Source: Actinocorallia populi (GTDB lineage Bacteria > Actinomycetota > Actinomycetes > Streptosporangiales > Streptosporangiaceae). Taken from it: DNA of 64,000 nucleotides. The position numbers and the translations under genes were made by a program. The notes under the pieces are model-generated. The model did not search any database. It saw only the letters and a list, made by a program, of their open reading frames with translations, and had not been told where the DNA came from. The stretch spans positions 1,116,001-1,180,000 of the forward strand of contig NZ_PVZV01000002.1 of the NCBI RefSeq assembly GCF_002995495.1. The letters are read 5' to 3'. Positions 34,988-44,274 of the stretch are shown piece after piece. Position 1 is the first letter of the stretch. Every line of letters starts with the position of its first letter.

Positions 34988-36169
34988 ATGTTGCGCTGGT
35001 TGACCGCGGGTGAGTCGCACGGCCCCGCCCTTGTCGCGATCGTGGAGGGCATGCCCGCCGGAGTGCGGGTGACCTCGGCCGACATCGCCGAGGGGCTGCG
35101 CCGCCGCCGGCTGGGCCACGGCCGCGGGGCCCGGATGAAGTTCGAGCAGGACAAGGTCACGATCGTCGGGGGGATCCGGCACGGGTCGACCCTCGGCGGG
35201 CCGGTCGCGATCGAGGTCGGCAACTCCGAGTGGCCCAAGTGGGAGACGGTCATGGCCGCCGACCCGGTGGACCCGGAGGTGCTGGCCGCCCAGGCGCGCA
35301 ACGCGCCCCTGTCGCGCCCCCGGCCCGGCCACGCCGACCTCTCGGGCATCCAGAAGTACGGCTTCGACGACGCCCGGCCGGTGCTGGAGCGCGCCAGCGC
35401 CCGCGAGACCGCGGCCCGCGTCGCGCTCGGCGAGGTCGCCAGGGCGTTCCTGCGCCAGGCGCTGGGCGTCGAGGTGCTCAGCCACGTGGTGGAGCTCGGC
35501 GAGGTCGCCGTGCCCGAGGACGCCCCGCTGCCGGGCCCCGAGGACCTCGCGGCGATCGACGCCACCCCGGCGCGCTGCTTCCACGCCGCCACGGACGCGG
35601 CGATGGTCGCGCACGTCGACGACCTGAAGAAGGCCGGCGACACCCTCGGCGGCGTGGTCGAGGTGCTGGCCTACGGGCTGCCGCCGGGCCTGGGCAGCTA
35701 CGTGCACTGGGACCGGCGCCTGGACTCCCGCCTCGCCGGCATCCTCATGGGCATCCAGGCGATCAAGGGCGTCGCGGTCGGCGACGGGTTCGAGACCGCG
35801 CGCCGCCCCGGCACCCGCGCCCACGACGAGATCGAGAACACCCCCGAGGGCGTGCGGCGGCGCACCAACCGCGCCGGCGGCATCGAGGGCGGCATGACCA
35901 ACGGCGAGGTCCTGCGGGTCCGCGCCGCGATGAAGCCGATCTCCACCGTGCCGCGCCAGCTCGACACCGTCGACGTGCTGACCGGGGAGGCCGCCAAGGC
36001 GATCAACCAGCGCAGCGACGTCACCGCGGTGCCCGCCGCGGGCGTGGTGGCCGAGGCGATGGTCGCGCTGGTGCTGGCCGACGCCGTCCTGGAGAAGTTC
36101 GGCGGCGACAACGTCGAGGAGACCGCCCGCAACGCGCGCGCCTACCTGCAGTCCCTGGTGGTCAAGTGA
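34988..36169 (+). CDS. aroC: Chorismate synthase
   Basis: Last step of the shikimate pathway, converting EPSP to chorismate with reduced FMN. 393 aa. Signature blocks: [18 protein letters not shown] near the start, [15 protein letters not shown] at about 40-54, [14 protein letters not shown] and [15 protein letters not shown] near 115-150, and [10 protein letters not shown] at about 297-306. All active-site regions look intact. First gene of the aroCKBQ operon; the stop overlaps the aroK GTG. Confidence 0.97.
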   Translation: MLRWLTAGESHGPALVAIVEGMPAGVRVTSADIAEGLRRRRLGHGRGARMKFEQDKVTIVGGIRHGSTLGGPVAIEVGNSEWPKWETVMAADPVDPEVLAAQARNAPLSRPRPGHADLSGIQKYGFDDARPVLERASARETAARVALGEVARAFLRQALGVEVLSHVVELGEVAVPEDAPLPGPEDLAAIDATPARCFHAATDAAMVAHVDDLKKAGDTLGGVVEVLAYGLPPGLGSYVHWDRRLDSRLAGILMGIQAIKGVAVGDGFETARRPGTRAHDEIENTPEGVRRRTNRAGGIEGGMTNGEVLRVRAAMKPISTVPRQLDTVDVLTGEAAKAINQRSDVTAVPAAGVVAEAMVALVLADAVLEKFGGDNVEETARNARAYLQSLVVK

Positions 36170-36672
36170 GCCCCCGCGCGGTGCTCGTCGGGCCGCCCGG
36201 CAGCGGCAAGACCACCATCGGCACGGCCCTGGCCGAGGCGCTCGGCGTGGAGTTCCGCGACACCGACGCCGACGTCGAGGCCAAGGCGGGCAAGCCGATC
36301 AGCGAGATCTTCATCGACGACGGCGAGCAGTACTTCCGCGCCCTGGAGCGCGAGGCGGTGCGCGAGGCGCTGGCCGGACACGACGGCGTCCTGGCCCTGG
36401 GCGGCGGCGCGGTCCTGGCCGCCGAGACGCAGGAGCTGCTGGCCGGCCACACCGTGGTCTACCTCGAGGTCTCGTTGAGCGAGGCGGTCAAGCGCGTCGG
36501 GCTGAACTCCGCGCGCCCCCTGCTGGTGCTCAACCCCCGCTCCCAGCTGCGCAGGCTGCTGGAGGAGCGGCTGCCGATCTACCGTCGGCTGGCGAAGATC
36601 ACCGCCGACACCACCGAGCGTTCCGAGGAGGAGGTCGTCGCCGAGCTGGCGGCGGCCCTGAAGGAGTCCTGA
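36166..36672 (+). CDS. aroK: Shikimate kinase
   Basis: 168 aa. P-loop [10 protein letters not shown] at about 7-16, shikimate-binding DTDADVE near 32-38, GGGAVL near 79-84 and Arg in NSARPLL near 115. Phosphorylates shikimate. GTG 36166 overlaps the aroC stop (GTGA) and the stop overlaps the aroB ATG (TGATG), so the operon is coupled from end to end. Confidence 0.96.
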   Translation: MSPRAVLVGPPGSGKTTIGTALAEALGVEFRDTDADVEAKAGKPISEIFIDDGEQYFRALEREAVREALAGHDGVLALGGGAVLAAETQELLAGHTVVYLEVSLSEAVKRVGLNSARPLLVLNPRSQLRRLLEERLPIYRRLAKITADTTERSEEEVVAELAAALKES

Positions 36673-37751
36673 TGAGCGAGGTCAGCCGGATCACCGTCGG
36701 CGGCGACGAGCCCTACGACGTGGTGATCGGCACCGGGATCCTCGGCGAGCTGCCCGCGCTGGTGGGCGAGCGCGCCCGCACCGTCGCGGTGGTCTACTCG
36801 GCGAACCTGCCGCAGATCGCCCGGCCCGTCGCCGGCGCGCTCGAGCAGGCCGGGTACCTGACGCACCTGGTGCCGGTGCCCGACGGCGAGGCGGCCAAGG
36901 ACGTCACGACGCTGGCCGGGCTGTGGTCGTCCTTCGCGGAGCTGGGCGTCACCCGCTCGGACGCCGTCGTCGGCGTCGGCGGCGGGGCGACCACCGACCT
37001 CGCCGGGTTCGCCGCCGCCTCCTGGCTGCGCGGCGTGCGCTGCGTGCTGGTGCCGACCACGCTGCTGGCGATGGTCGACGCGGCCGTCGGCGGCAAGACC
37101 GGCATCAACATCGCCGAGGGCAAGAACCTCGTCGGCGCCTTCGCCCCGCCCGCCGGGGTGCTGTGCGACCTGGCGACGCTGATGACGGTCCCGCGCGAGG
37201 ACTACATCTCCGGCCTCGCCGAGACGATCAAGGCGGGGTTCATCCGGGACCCGCGCATCCTCGAGCTCGTCGAGGCCGACCCCGAGGGCGCGGCGCGCCC
37301 CGACGGGCCGCACACCCGCGAGCTGGTCGAACGCGCGGTCCAGGTCAAGGCCGACGTCGTCGGCGCCGACCTGAAGGAGTCGGGCCTGCGCGAGATCCTC
37401 AACTACGGCCACACCCTCGCCCACGCCATCGAGAAGAGCGAGGACTACCGCTTCCGGCACGGCCACGCGGTCGCGATCGGCTGCGTCTTCGCCGCCGAGC
37501 TCGCCCGCCTGGACGGCCGCATCGACGACAAGCTGGTGGAGCGCCACCGCGCGGTCTTCTCCTCGGTCGGCCTGCCGACGTCCTACCGCCTTGAGGCCTG
37601 GGACGAGCTGCGCGCCACCATGAACGTCGACAAGAAGACCCGCGGCGCCACCCTGCGCTTCGTCGTCCTGGACGACCTGGCCTCCTGCGGCCGCCTCGCC
37701 GGCCCCTCGGAGGAGCTGCTGCGCGCCGCCTACGCCGAGGTGGCGCGGTGA
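36672..37751 (+). CDS. aroB: 3-dehydroquinate synthase
   Basis: 359 aa, NAD- and metal-dependent. [21 protein letters not shown] near 96-116 binds [24 protein letters not shown] near 122-142 follows; the metal ligands lie in GLAETIKAG (Glu near 179), [11 protein letters not shown] (His near 242) and RHGHAVAIG (His near 258). Converts DAHP to dehydroquinate, the second shikimate step. Confidence 0.97.
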   Translation: MSEVSRITVGGDEPYDVVIGTGILGELPALVGERARTVAVVYSANLPQIARPVAGALEQAGYLTHLVPVPDGEAAKDVTTLAGLWSSFAELGVTRSDAVVGVGGGATTDLAGFAAASWLRGVRCVLVPTTLLAMVDAAVGGKTGINIAEGKNLVGAFAPPAGVLCDLATLMTVPREDYISGLAETIKAGFIRDPRILELVEADPEGAARPDGPHTRELVERAVQVKADVVGADLKESGLREILNYGHTLAHAIEKSEDYRFRHGHAVAIGCVFAAELARLDGRIDDKLVERHRAVFSSVGLPTSYRLEAWDELRATMNVDKKTRGATLRFVVLDDLASCGRLAGPSEELLRAAYAEVAR

Positions 37752-38197
37752 ACCCGGAGGAACCGGTGAAGAAGGTCCTGGTCCTCAACGGCCCCAACCT
37801 GCGCCGCCTGGGCACCCGCGAGCCGGAGATCTACGGCGCCGACACCTTCGACGACCTGGCGGAGCTCTGCCGCGCGACCGGCCGGGAGCTGGGCCTGGAC
37901 GTCGAGGTCCGCCAGACGAACGACGAGGCCGAGCTGGTCGGCTGGGTGCACCGCGCCGCCGACGAGCGCACCCCGATCGTGCTCAACCCGGCGGCCTTCA
38001 CCCACTACTCCTACGCCCTGCACGACGCCCTCGCCCAGCGCACCGCCCCGCTGATCGAGGTGCACATCTCCAACCCGGCGGCCCGCGAGGAGTTCCGCCA
38101 CACCTCGGTCGTGGCGTCCGTGGCCACCGGCACCATCGCCGGTTTCGGCCTGCGCTCCTACGTCCTGGCCCTGCGGGCCCTGGCCGAGCTGCTCTGA
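37748..38197 (+). CDS. aroQ: Type II 3-dehydroquinate dehydratase
   Basis: 149 aa, normal for the dodecameric type II enzyme. [19 protein letters not shown] near 11-30 contains the catalytic Arg and Tyr, [16 protein letters not shown] near 80-95 the Asn, and [19 protein letters not shown] near 105-123 the His. GTG 37748 overlaps the aroB stop. Last gene of the operon. pepQ, which commonly lies between aroQ and efp in actinomycetes, is not here. Confidence 0.97.
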   Translation: MNPEEPVKKVLVLNGPNLRRLGTREPEIYGADTFDDLAELCRATGRELGLDVEVRQTNDEAELVGWVHRAADERTPIVLNPAAFTHYSYALHDALAQRTAPLIEVHISNPAAREEFRHTSVVASVATGTIAGFGLRSYVLALRALAELL

Positions 38198-38218
38198 CCG
38201 GCGCCCGCCCGGCGCCCC

Positions 38219-39073
38219 TCAGACGTCCCGCCGGCGGACGGCCGCCACCGCGACCGCCACCGCGACCAGCGCCCAGGCCCCGAAGACGATCCAGGCCTCG
38301 GTGACCGTCACCGGGTACCTGCTCACCCAGCGGACCGGCCCTTCGGGCTGCAGGCTCCGCGCGGGATTCTCCACCAGGGCCGTCCAGGCGCTGACGGGCA
38401 TCGCGTTGCCGATCTCCTTGACCCAGCGGTACGTCTCGCCCTCGAAGAGCCGGGGGAGCAGCAGGAGCACGCCGACGATCGCGACGACGGTGCCGGCGGC
38501 GTTCCGGACGAGGGCGCCCAGCGCCATGCCGACCAGGGCGGCGACCGGGGCCAGGAGCGCGGACCCCGCGACGGCGCGGAACGCGCCGGGCGCGGTGACC
38601 GGCAGCCCGATCCGCACCGAGTCGTAGATCGCCTGCGTCACGCCGAACGAGGCGGTGGCGACGACCGCGCCGTAGGCGAGCATGACCGCCGCCACCACGA
38701 CGACCTTGGCGGCGACCACCGAACGGCGGGCCGGAACCGCCGCGAACGTCGTACGGATCATTCCGCCGGCGTACTCGCCGAAGATCGTGGCGGCGCCCAC
38801 GACGGCGGCGACGACCATGAGGATCTGGAACGCCTCGGGGACGAACGCGGCGTGCAGGGGGTCGATCGCCGTGCGCTGGTCCGGGTTCGCGCTGCGCTCG
38901 ATGAGGTGGACGTTGGACCGGGCGGAGTTCACGCAGATCCCGATGGGCACCAGCGCTCCGGCCGCGAGGACGGCGTAGGACGAGCGGAGCGACCGCATCT
39001 TGATCCACTCGGCGGCCAGCAGGTCGCCGAACCGGGCGCGGGGTTCGGCCGCCGCCGGTGTCGTCGTGCTCAT
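38219..39073 (-). CDS. ABC-2 type exporter permease (second copy)
   Basis: 284 aa, six membrane helices. Starts with a cytoplasmic FGDLLAAEWIKMRSLRSSYAVL, the same pattern as the permease at 25.7-26.5 kb, and ends with VAVAVAAVRRRDV. ATG 39073 overlaps the ATPase stop (ATGA). Probably exports a peptide, antibiotic or signal with the ATPase at 39070-39981. The divergent two-component system may control it. Confidence 0.88.
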   Translation of the reverse strand: MSTTTPAAAEPRARFGDLLAAEWIKMRSLRSSYAVLAAGALVPIGICVNSARSNVHLIERSANPDQRTAIDPLHAAFVPEAFQILMVVAAVVGAATIFGEYAGGMIRTTFAAVPARRSVVAAKVVVVAAVMLAYGAVVATASFGVTQAIYDSVRIGLPVTAPGAFRAVAGSALLAPVAALVGMALGALVRNAAGTVVAIVGVLLLLPRLFEGETYRWVKEIGNAMPVSAWTALVENPARSLQPEGPVRWVSRYPVTVTEAWIVFGAWALVAVAVAVAAVRRRDV

Positions 39074-39981
39074 CGGGATTCCCCTGTCCGGTATTCGGCG
39101 CTGTCGGCGGTGAGCTCCATGAAGGCCTGTTCCAGCGACGAGCTCCGGGCGGTGACCTCGTGCAGCAGGACGCGCCGCTCGAAGGCGAGCTCGCTGACAC
39201 GGTCCGCGCCGAGCCCGGTCACCGTGTACGACCCGTCGTCCTCCCGCTCCATCACGCCGCCCTCGGCGGCCACGACGGCCGCCAGCGCGGCGGGATCGGA
39301 CGTCCGGACGGCCACGCTCCGCCGGGTACCGCGGGCCGCGAACTCGGCCAGGGACTCGGAGGCGATCAGCTCGCCGCGGCCGATGACGACCAGCCGGTCG
39401 GCGGTGTGCTCCATCTCGGACATCAGGTGGCTGGAGACGAACACGGTGCGGCCCTCGGCGGCCAGCCGGCGCAACAGCCCGCGCACCCACAGCACGCCCT
39501 CGGGGTCCAGCCCGTTCAGCGGCTCGTCGAACAGCAGCACCGGCGGGTCGCCGAGCAGCGCGGCGGCGATCCCGAGCCGCTGCTTCATCCCCAGCGAGAA
39601 CCCGCCGACACGGCGCCGCGCCGCACTCGCCAGGCCCACCTCCTCCAGCACCTCGCTCACCCGGCGACGCGGGACGGCGTTGCTCCGGGCCAGCGCCGAC
39701 AGGTGCGCCAGCGCGCTGCGCCCGCCTTGGACGTCGCCCGCGTCGAGCAGCGCGCCGACATGGCGCAGCCCGCGCGGCCGTTCCCGGAACGGACGGCCGC
39801 CGATGGTCACACTTCCCCGGGTGGGTTCGTTCAGGCCGAGGGCCATGCGCAACGTGGTGGTCTTGCCCGCGCCGTTCGGGCCGAGGAAGCCGGTGACGAC
39901 CCCGGGACGTACGGTGAAACTCAGCGCGTTCACGGCCGTGGTGCGGCCGTGGCGCTTGGTCAGCTCCCTGGCTTCGATCAT
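39070..39981 (-). CDS. ABC transporter ATP-binding protein (second copy)
   Basis: 303 aa. Walker A GPNGAGKTT at about 33-41, signature FSLGMKQRLGIAAAL near 128, Walker B VLLFDEPLNGLDPEG near 150, SSHLMSEMEHT switch. Very similar along its length to the ATPase at 26.5-27.4 kb, so the two exporter pairs are paralogues. ATG 39981 begins directly at MIEARELTKRHG. Confidence 0.93.
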   Translation of the reverse strand: MIEARELTKRHGRTTAVNALSFTVRPGVVTGFLGPNGAGKTTTLRMALGLNEPTRGSVTIGGRPFRERPRGLRHVGALLDAGDVQGGRSALAHLSALARSNAVPRRRVSEVLEEVGLASAARRRVGGFSLGMKQRLGIAAALLGDPPVLLFDEPLNGLDPEGVLWVRGLLRRLAAEGRTVFVSSHLMSEMEHTADRLVVIGRGELIASESLAEFAARGTRRSVAVRTSDPAALAAVVAAEGGVMEREDDGSYTVTGLGADRVSELAFERRVLLHEVTARSSSLEQAFMELTADSAEYRTGESR

Positions 39982-40042
39982 GTGGCCAACGGTGCAGGAG
40001 GCGGCGCCCGCGCCGCATCGGGCCGTCGTCCAGTCCTGCGTT

Positions 40043-40068
40043 GGACCGTGGGCGTAAGCCCGCGGTCC
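40043..40068. promoter_or_regulatory. Inverted repeat in the divergent exporter/kinase promoter
   Basis: GGACCGTGGGC (40043-40053) and GCCCGCGGTCC (40058-40068) pair with one G-U around GTAA. A possible binding site of the adjacent response regulator, placed between the ABC operon and the two-component genes. Confidence 0.4.
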
Positions 40069-40105
40069 GATGCGCCCGACGGACCCGCCGTCCTACGATC
40101 GCGGC

Positions 40106-41260
40106 ATGAACGCCTCGTCGCTCAGGCGCCTGCCGCCCGGAACGTGGACGGCCCTGGCCTGGTCGGCCGCCATGGCCTATGAAACGGCCATCAGTGTCAG
40201 GCTTCCGGGCGAGGTGCCGCGTTTTCGTCCCGAAGGGCTCGGCCACCTGTCGTCCGGTGACGCGCCGTTCGTCGTGGCGGCCACCGTCCTGGTGCTGGGC
40301 GGCGCTCTCCTGCTGGGCCGTCGGCCGCTGCCCGCCCTGGCGCTGTTCCTGGCCGGGTCCGTGTTCACGGCGATGGCGCTGAACTCGACCGAGATCACGT
40401 TCCCGCAGTTCCTGGCCGCCGGCATCGCCCTCGGCCGCATCGCGGCCACCCGTTCCCGCCGGACCTCGATCATCGCGGTGGCGATGGCGCTCGCCGTCCT
40501 GGTCGGCCACTCCGCCATCCGGTTGATGCTCGGCTTCCCCATCGGCACCTCGACGCAGTCGAGCGTCGCGCTGAGCGCCGTCATCGCCTGGCTGGCGGGA
40601 GGCTGGATCCGGCAGAGCCGAGACCACGCCCGGATGGCGCACGTCCAGGCGGTCACGGCCGAACGGCTCCGGATCGCCCGCGAGCTGCACGACTCGGTGG
40701 CGCACAGCATCGGCGTCATCGCCATCCAGGCAGGCGCGGCCAAGATGGTCATCGACACCCGGCCCGCCGCGGCCCGCGAGGCACTGGGCACGATCGAGCA
40801 CGCGAGCCGGGAGACCCTCGCGGGCCTGCGGCGGATGCTCGGCGCGCTCCGCCAGGCCGATACGGTGCCGGATTCCCCGGCGCCCGGCCTGGCCGACCTC
40901 GAACGCCTCGCCGTGACGACGGAGGCCGCCGGCGTCCGCGTCGACGTGCGCCGACGGGGGCGGCGCGACCCGCTGCCCGCCGAGATCGACCTGTCGGCGT
41001 TCCGCATCGTGCAGGAGGCGGTGACCAACGTGGTGCGCCATGCCGGCGCCCGCAGCTGCCGGGTCTCCATCGAGCAGCGGGACGACGAGCTGGCCATCGA
41101 GGTGGTGGACTCCGGCCGGGGCGGCACCGGGCTCGGCGGAGGCCACGGCATCGTCGGGATGCGCGAGCGCGTCGGCCTCCTGCACGGCGACTTCACCGCG
41201 GGTCCGCGTCCCGAGGGCGGGTTCCGCGTCGCGGCCCGGCTGCCGGTGAGGTCGCGTTGA
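40106..41260 (+). CDS. Sensor histidine kinase (NarL-type partner, HisKA_3)
   Basis: 384 aa. Four or five membrane helices in residues 10-165. The dimerisation/phosphorylation helix follows with ERLRIARELHDSVAHSIGVI (phosphorylated His in HDS), then an ATPase domain with N box VQEAVTNVVRHAG and G boxes VVDSGRGG and GGHGIVGMRERV. ATG 40106 is chosen because TACGAT ends six bases upstream (leaderless type). It is coupled to the response regulator by a TTGA overlap. Confidence 0.93.
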   Translation: MNASSLRRLPPGTWTALAWSAAMAYETAISVRLPGEVPRFRPEGLGHLSSGDAPFVVAATVLVLGGALLLGRRPLPALALFLAGSVFTAMALNSTEITFPQFLAAGIALGRIAATRSRRTSIIAVAMALAVLVGHSAIRLMLGFPIGTSTQSSVALSAVIAWLAGGWIRQSRDHARMAHVQAVTAERLRIARELHDSVAHSIGVIAIQAGAAKMVIDTRPAAAREALGTIEHASRETLAGLRRMLGALRQADTVPDSPAPGLADLERLAVTTEAAGVRVDVRRRGRRDPLPAEIDLSAFRIVQEAVTNVVRHAGARSCRVSIEQRDDELAIEVVDSGRGGTGLGGGHGIVGMRERVGLLHGDFTAGPRPEGGFRVAARLPVRSR

Positions 41261-41928
41261 CGATACGGGTCGTCCTGGTCGACGACCAGCCGCTGGTGCG
41301 GGCGGGCCTGCGCATGGTCATCGCCGAGGACCCCGGCCTCCGGGTCGCCGGCGAGACGGGAACGGGGGGCGAGGCCGTCCGGCTCGCCCGTGAGCTGCGT
41401 CCCGACGTGGTGGTCATGGACATCCGCATGCCCGGCATGGACGGCATCGAGGCCACCCGGATCATCACGGCCGACCCCGGGAGCCCGCGCGTGGTCGTCC
41501 TGACCACGTTCGACGACGACGACAACGTCTACGGCGCCCTCCGCTCCGGCGCGTCCGGCTTCCTGGTCAAGGACATGGCGCTGCCGGAGATCCTCACGGC
41601 GATCCGGGTGATCGCCGCCGGCGACGGCCTGATCGCGCCGGGCGTCACGCGCCGTCTGATCGAGCGGTTCGCCCGGAGCCCCGGGCCGCCCCCGGTCCTG
41701 CGGCACCGGACGACGAAGGCCGTCACCGACCGGGAGCGCGAGGTGCTGACCCTGGTCGGCACCGGGCTGACCAACCACGAGATCGCGGACCGGCTCGTGA
41801 TCAGCGTCTCCACCGTCAAGGCGTACGTGACACGGCTGCTCGCCAAGCTGGACGCACGCGACCGCGTCCACCTGGTCATCCTCGCCTACGAGAGGGGACT
41901 GGTGTCCCCGACCCGCGGTGGTGCGTGA
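41257..41928 (+). CDS. NarL/LuxR-family response regulator
   Basis: 223 aa. Receiver domain 1-120 with acidic pair Asp9-Asp10, phospho-acceptor Asp55 in VVMDIRMPG and Lys105 in FLVKDM. LuxR-type helix-turn-helix at about 152-210 (VTDREREVLTLVGTGLTNHE, then ISVSTVKAYVTRLLAKLD). The start is TTG 41257, overlapping the kinase stop as TTGA. Likely target: the divergent ABC exporter or its own promoter. Confidence 0.94.
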   Translation: MTIRVVLVDDQPLVRAGLRMVIAEDPGLRVAGETGTGGEAVRLARELRPDVVVMDIRMPGMDGIEATRIITADPGSPRVVVLTTFDDDDNVYGALRSGASGFLVKDMALPEILTAIRVIAAGDGLIAPGVTRRLIERFARSPGPPPVLRHRTTKAVTDREREVLTLVGTGLTNHEIADRLVISVSTVKAYVTRLLAKLDARDRVHLVILAYERGLVSPTRGGA

Positions 41929-41943
41929 GGCGGGGCTCAGGGC

Positions 41944-42516
41944 TCAGTCCGTGGTCCTCAGGGCGTTGTCCACGACGGCTTCGAGTTCGACGGCGACCTG
42001 GTCGAGGGCGGAGGCGTCGCGGGCGGCGCGGCACAGGATGGTGGCGCCCTCGACGGAGGAGACGATGAGGGTGGACAGGCTCGCGGCGCGTTCGGCGGAG
42101 CAGCCGCCCGCCACCAGTCCGGCGGCCAGCGCCTCCTTCCAGCGGCGGAAGGCGTGGGCGGCGGCCTGGGCGAGCTGCGGGGCCTCCTCGTGGGACTCGA
42201 CGGTGACCGCCGCGATCGGGCAGCCCGCCTGGAAGTCGCTCTTGATCAGGACGCGGCGCCACCAGCCGATGAAGGCGTGCACCGCGGCGACGGCGTCCCC
42301 CTCCTGGATGGCCGACTCGGTGCCCGCCGCGACGAAGTCCCCCGCGTAGCGCATGGCCTCGACGGCGAGCTGCACCTTGCCGCCGGGGAAATGGTGGTAG
42401 ATCGAGCCGCGCGGGGCGCCGCTGTGCGCGATCACGTCCCGGAAGCCCGTCCCGCTGTAGCCGCGCTCCCGGAAGAGGTACGCGGCACTGCGCACCATGC
42501 GCTCTTTCGCACTCAC
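41944..42516 (-). CDS. TetR-family transcriptional regulator (LmrA/YxaF-like)
   Basis: 190 aa. Helix-turn-helix at about 10-55 (SAAYLFRERGYSGTGFRDVI, SGAPRGSIYHHFPGGK). C-terminal domain with CPIAAVTVE, typical of the LmrA/YxaF subgroup that responds to flavonoids or drugs. GTG 42516 lies six bases from a -10-like CATAAT that is buried in an 18-bp palindrome, so it should repress itself and probably the divergent aldo-keto reductase gene. Confidence 0.92.
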   Translation of the reverse strand: MSAKERMVRSAAYLFRERGYSGTGFRDVIAHSGAPRGSIYHHFPGGKVQLAVEAMRYAGDFVAAGTESAIQEGDAVAAVHAFIGWWRRVLIKSDFQAGCPIAAVTVESHEEAPQLAQAAAHAFRRWKEALAAGLVAGGCSAERAASLSTLIVSSVEGATILCRAARDASALDQVAVELEAVVDNALRTTD

Positions 42517-42523
42517 CCGTCTA

Positions 42524-42541
42524 TTATGACGTACATCATAA
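42524..42541. promoter_or_regulatory. TetR operator palindrome overlapping the tetR -10 box
   Basis: TTATGA (42524-42529) and TCATAA (42536-42541) flank CGTACA. The minus-strand -10-like CATAAT (42523-42528) sits in one arm, six bases before the GTG of the TetR gene. Confidence 0.6.
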
Positions 42542-42633
42542 ACGGTGCGGCGTGGAAGGCGATGTCCGGCGGTCTCCCCTCACCGGGGTAGGGGCAAGAT
42601 GAGGTTCGACGTCCTCCAGGAAAAGGAACCGTG

Positions 42634-43503
42634 ATGACCACCGCCCTCTCCCGCCCCGCCGACGCCTCGGGGACCTTCCCGATCGGCGGCGACCTGACCG
42701 TCAACCGGCTCGGCTACGGCGCCATGCAGCTGACCGGCAAAGGCGTCTGGGGCGAGCCGCAGGACCCCGACGAGGCGGTCCGGGTCCTGCGCCGCGCCGT
42801 CGAGCTCGGCGTGAACTTCATCGACACCGCCGACTCCTACGGGCCGTTCGTCAGCGAGCGGCTGATCAGGCGGGCGCTGCACCCCTACGCCGACGGCCTC
42901 GTCATCGCCACCAAGGGCGGGCTCACCCGCTCGGGGCCGGACGACTGGCGGCCCGTCGGCCGGCCCGAGTACCTGCGCCAGCAGACCGAGCTGAGCCTGC
43001 GCCACCTGGGAGTGGAGCGCATCGACCTCTACCAGCTGCACCGCATCGACGCCCAGGTGCCGCTCGCCGACCAGCTCGGCGAGCTGGTGAAGCTGCAGGA
43101 GGAGGGCAAGATCCGGCACATCGGCCTGTCGGAGGTGACGGTCGCCCAGCTGGAGGAGGCGCGCGGGATCGCCGAGATCGTCTCGGTCCAGAACCTCTAC
43201 AACCTCGCCCGCCGGGACGCCGAGGACGTCCTGGAGTACTGCGAGCGGGAGGGGATCGCCTTCATCCCCTGGTTCCCCATCGCCACCGGCCGGCTCGCCC
43301 GGCCCGGCGGGCCGCTGGACGCCTTCTCCCGCGAGCACGGGGCGACGCCGTCCCAGCTGGCCCTGGCCTGGCTGCTGCGCCGCTCCCCGGTCATGCTCCC
43401 CATCCCGGGCACCTCCAGGGTCGCCCACCTGGAGGAGAACACCGAGGCGGCCCGCATCACCCTCACCGACGCCGAGTACGCGGCGCTCACCGCCGCCGTC
43501 TGA
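42634..43503 (+). CDS. Aldo/keto reductase
   Basis: 289 aa, NADPH-dependent TIM-barrel. The catalytic tetrad is visible: Asp and Tyr in [12 protein letters not shown] near 66-77, Lys in VIATKGGL near 93 and His in YQLHRID near 131. NADP contacts appear in [13 protein letters not shown] near the C-terminus. ATG 42634 is preferred to GTG 42631 because the AAAAGGA site lies 6 bases upstream of it. Divergent from its likely TetR regulator and 29 bases upstream of a crotonase gene. Confidence 0.93.
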   Translation: MTTALSRPADASGTFPIGGDLTVNRLGYGAMQLTGKGVWGEPQDPDEAVRVLRRAVELGVNFIDTADSYGPFVSERLIRRALHPYADGLVIATKGGLTRSGPDDWRPVGRPEYLRQQTELSLRHLGVERIDLYQLHRIDAQVPLADQLGELVKLQEEGKIRHIGLSEVTVAQLEEARGIAEIVSVQNLYNLARRDAEDVLEYCEREGIAFIPWFPIATGRLARPGGPLDAFSREHGATPSQLALAWLLRRSPVMLPIPGTSRVAHLEENTEAARITLTDAEYAALTAAV

Positions 43504-43532
43504 GTTTCCCGCACGACCTTCGGAGAGAAAAG

Positions 43533-44204
43533 ATGATCAAGATCGAGAACGCCGGTTCCGGTGTCTTCGTCTTCCGCTTCCAGAACGGCGAGAACCGGTT
43601 CACCCCCGAGTTCCTCGAGGGGGTGAACAAGGCGCTGGACGAGGTGGAGGGCGAGGCCGGGGCGGTGGTCACCACCGGCGAGGGCAAGTACTACTCCAAC
43701 GGCCTCGACCTGGACTGGCTGAGCGCCAACGGGGAGAAGAGCAACTGGTACATAGGGGAGATCCACGCCCTGTACGCGCGGTTCCTCAAGCAGAACATCC
43801 CGTCCGTCGCGGCCGTCAACGGCCACGCCTTCGCCGGCGGGGGCATGCTCGCCCTCAGCCACGACTTCGCCGTGATGCGCCGGGACCGCGGCTGGTTCTG
43901 CCTGCCGGAAGTGGACATCAACATCCCGTTCACCCCGGGGATGGCCGCGCTGGTGCAGGCCAAGCTCTCCACCGCGGCCGCGCACGACGCCATGCTGACC
44001 GGCCGCCGCTACACCGCGCCCGAGGCGCTGGAGGCGGGCATCGTGCACCGGACGGCGCCCGAGGAGGAGGTGGTGCGCACGGCGATCGAGCTGGCCGCGG
44101 CCCTGGCGGGCAAGGACGGCCGGACGTTCGGCGCGATCCGCCGCACCATGTACCGGCCCGCCATCCAGGTGCTCTCCGGCGAGTCGGCACTCCCGGTACC
44201 GTAG
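43533..44204 (+). CDS. Enoyl-CoA hydratase/isomerase family protein
   Basis: 223 aa crotonase-fold protein. Oxyanion-hole residues in GKYYSNGLDLDWL near 51 and NGHAFAGGGM near 96. FCLPEVDINIPFTPG near 127 resembles enoyl-CoA delta-isomerases of the ECI type more than standard hydratases. ATG 43533 follows GGAGAG by about five bases. Co-transcribed with the aldo-keto reductase. Substrate unknown. Confidence 0.88.
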   Translation: MIKIENAGSGVFVFRFQNGENRFTPEFLEGVNKALDEVEGEAGAVVTTGEGKYYSNGLDLDWLSANGEKSNWYIGEIHALYARFLKQNIPSVAAVNGHAFAGGGMLALSHDFAVMRRDRGWFCLPEVDINIPFTPGMAALVQAKLSTAAAHDAMLTGRRYTAPEALEAGIVHRTAPEEEVVRTAIELAAALAGKDGRTFGAIRRTMYRPAIQVLSGESALPVP

Positions 44205-44216
44205 TGAATCTGACGA

Positions 44217-44245
44217 TTGGCATACTGAGTCTGATTCGGTACGTC
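44217..44245 (+). promoter_or_regulatory. Promoter for the LLM oxidoreductase gene
   Basis: TTGGCA (44217-44222) and TACGTC (44240-44245) separated by 17 bases, in a locally AT-richer stretch, 30 bases before the ATG. Confidence 0.45.
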
Positions 44246-44274
44246 TGACCCACTGACATCGAGGAGCGCAAGCC

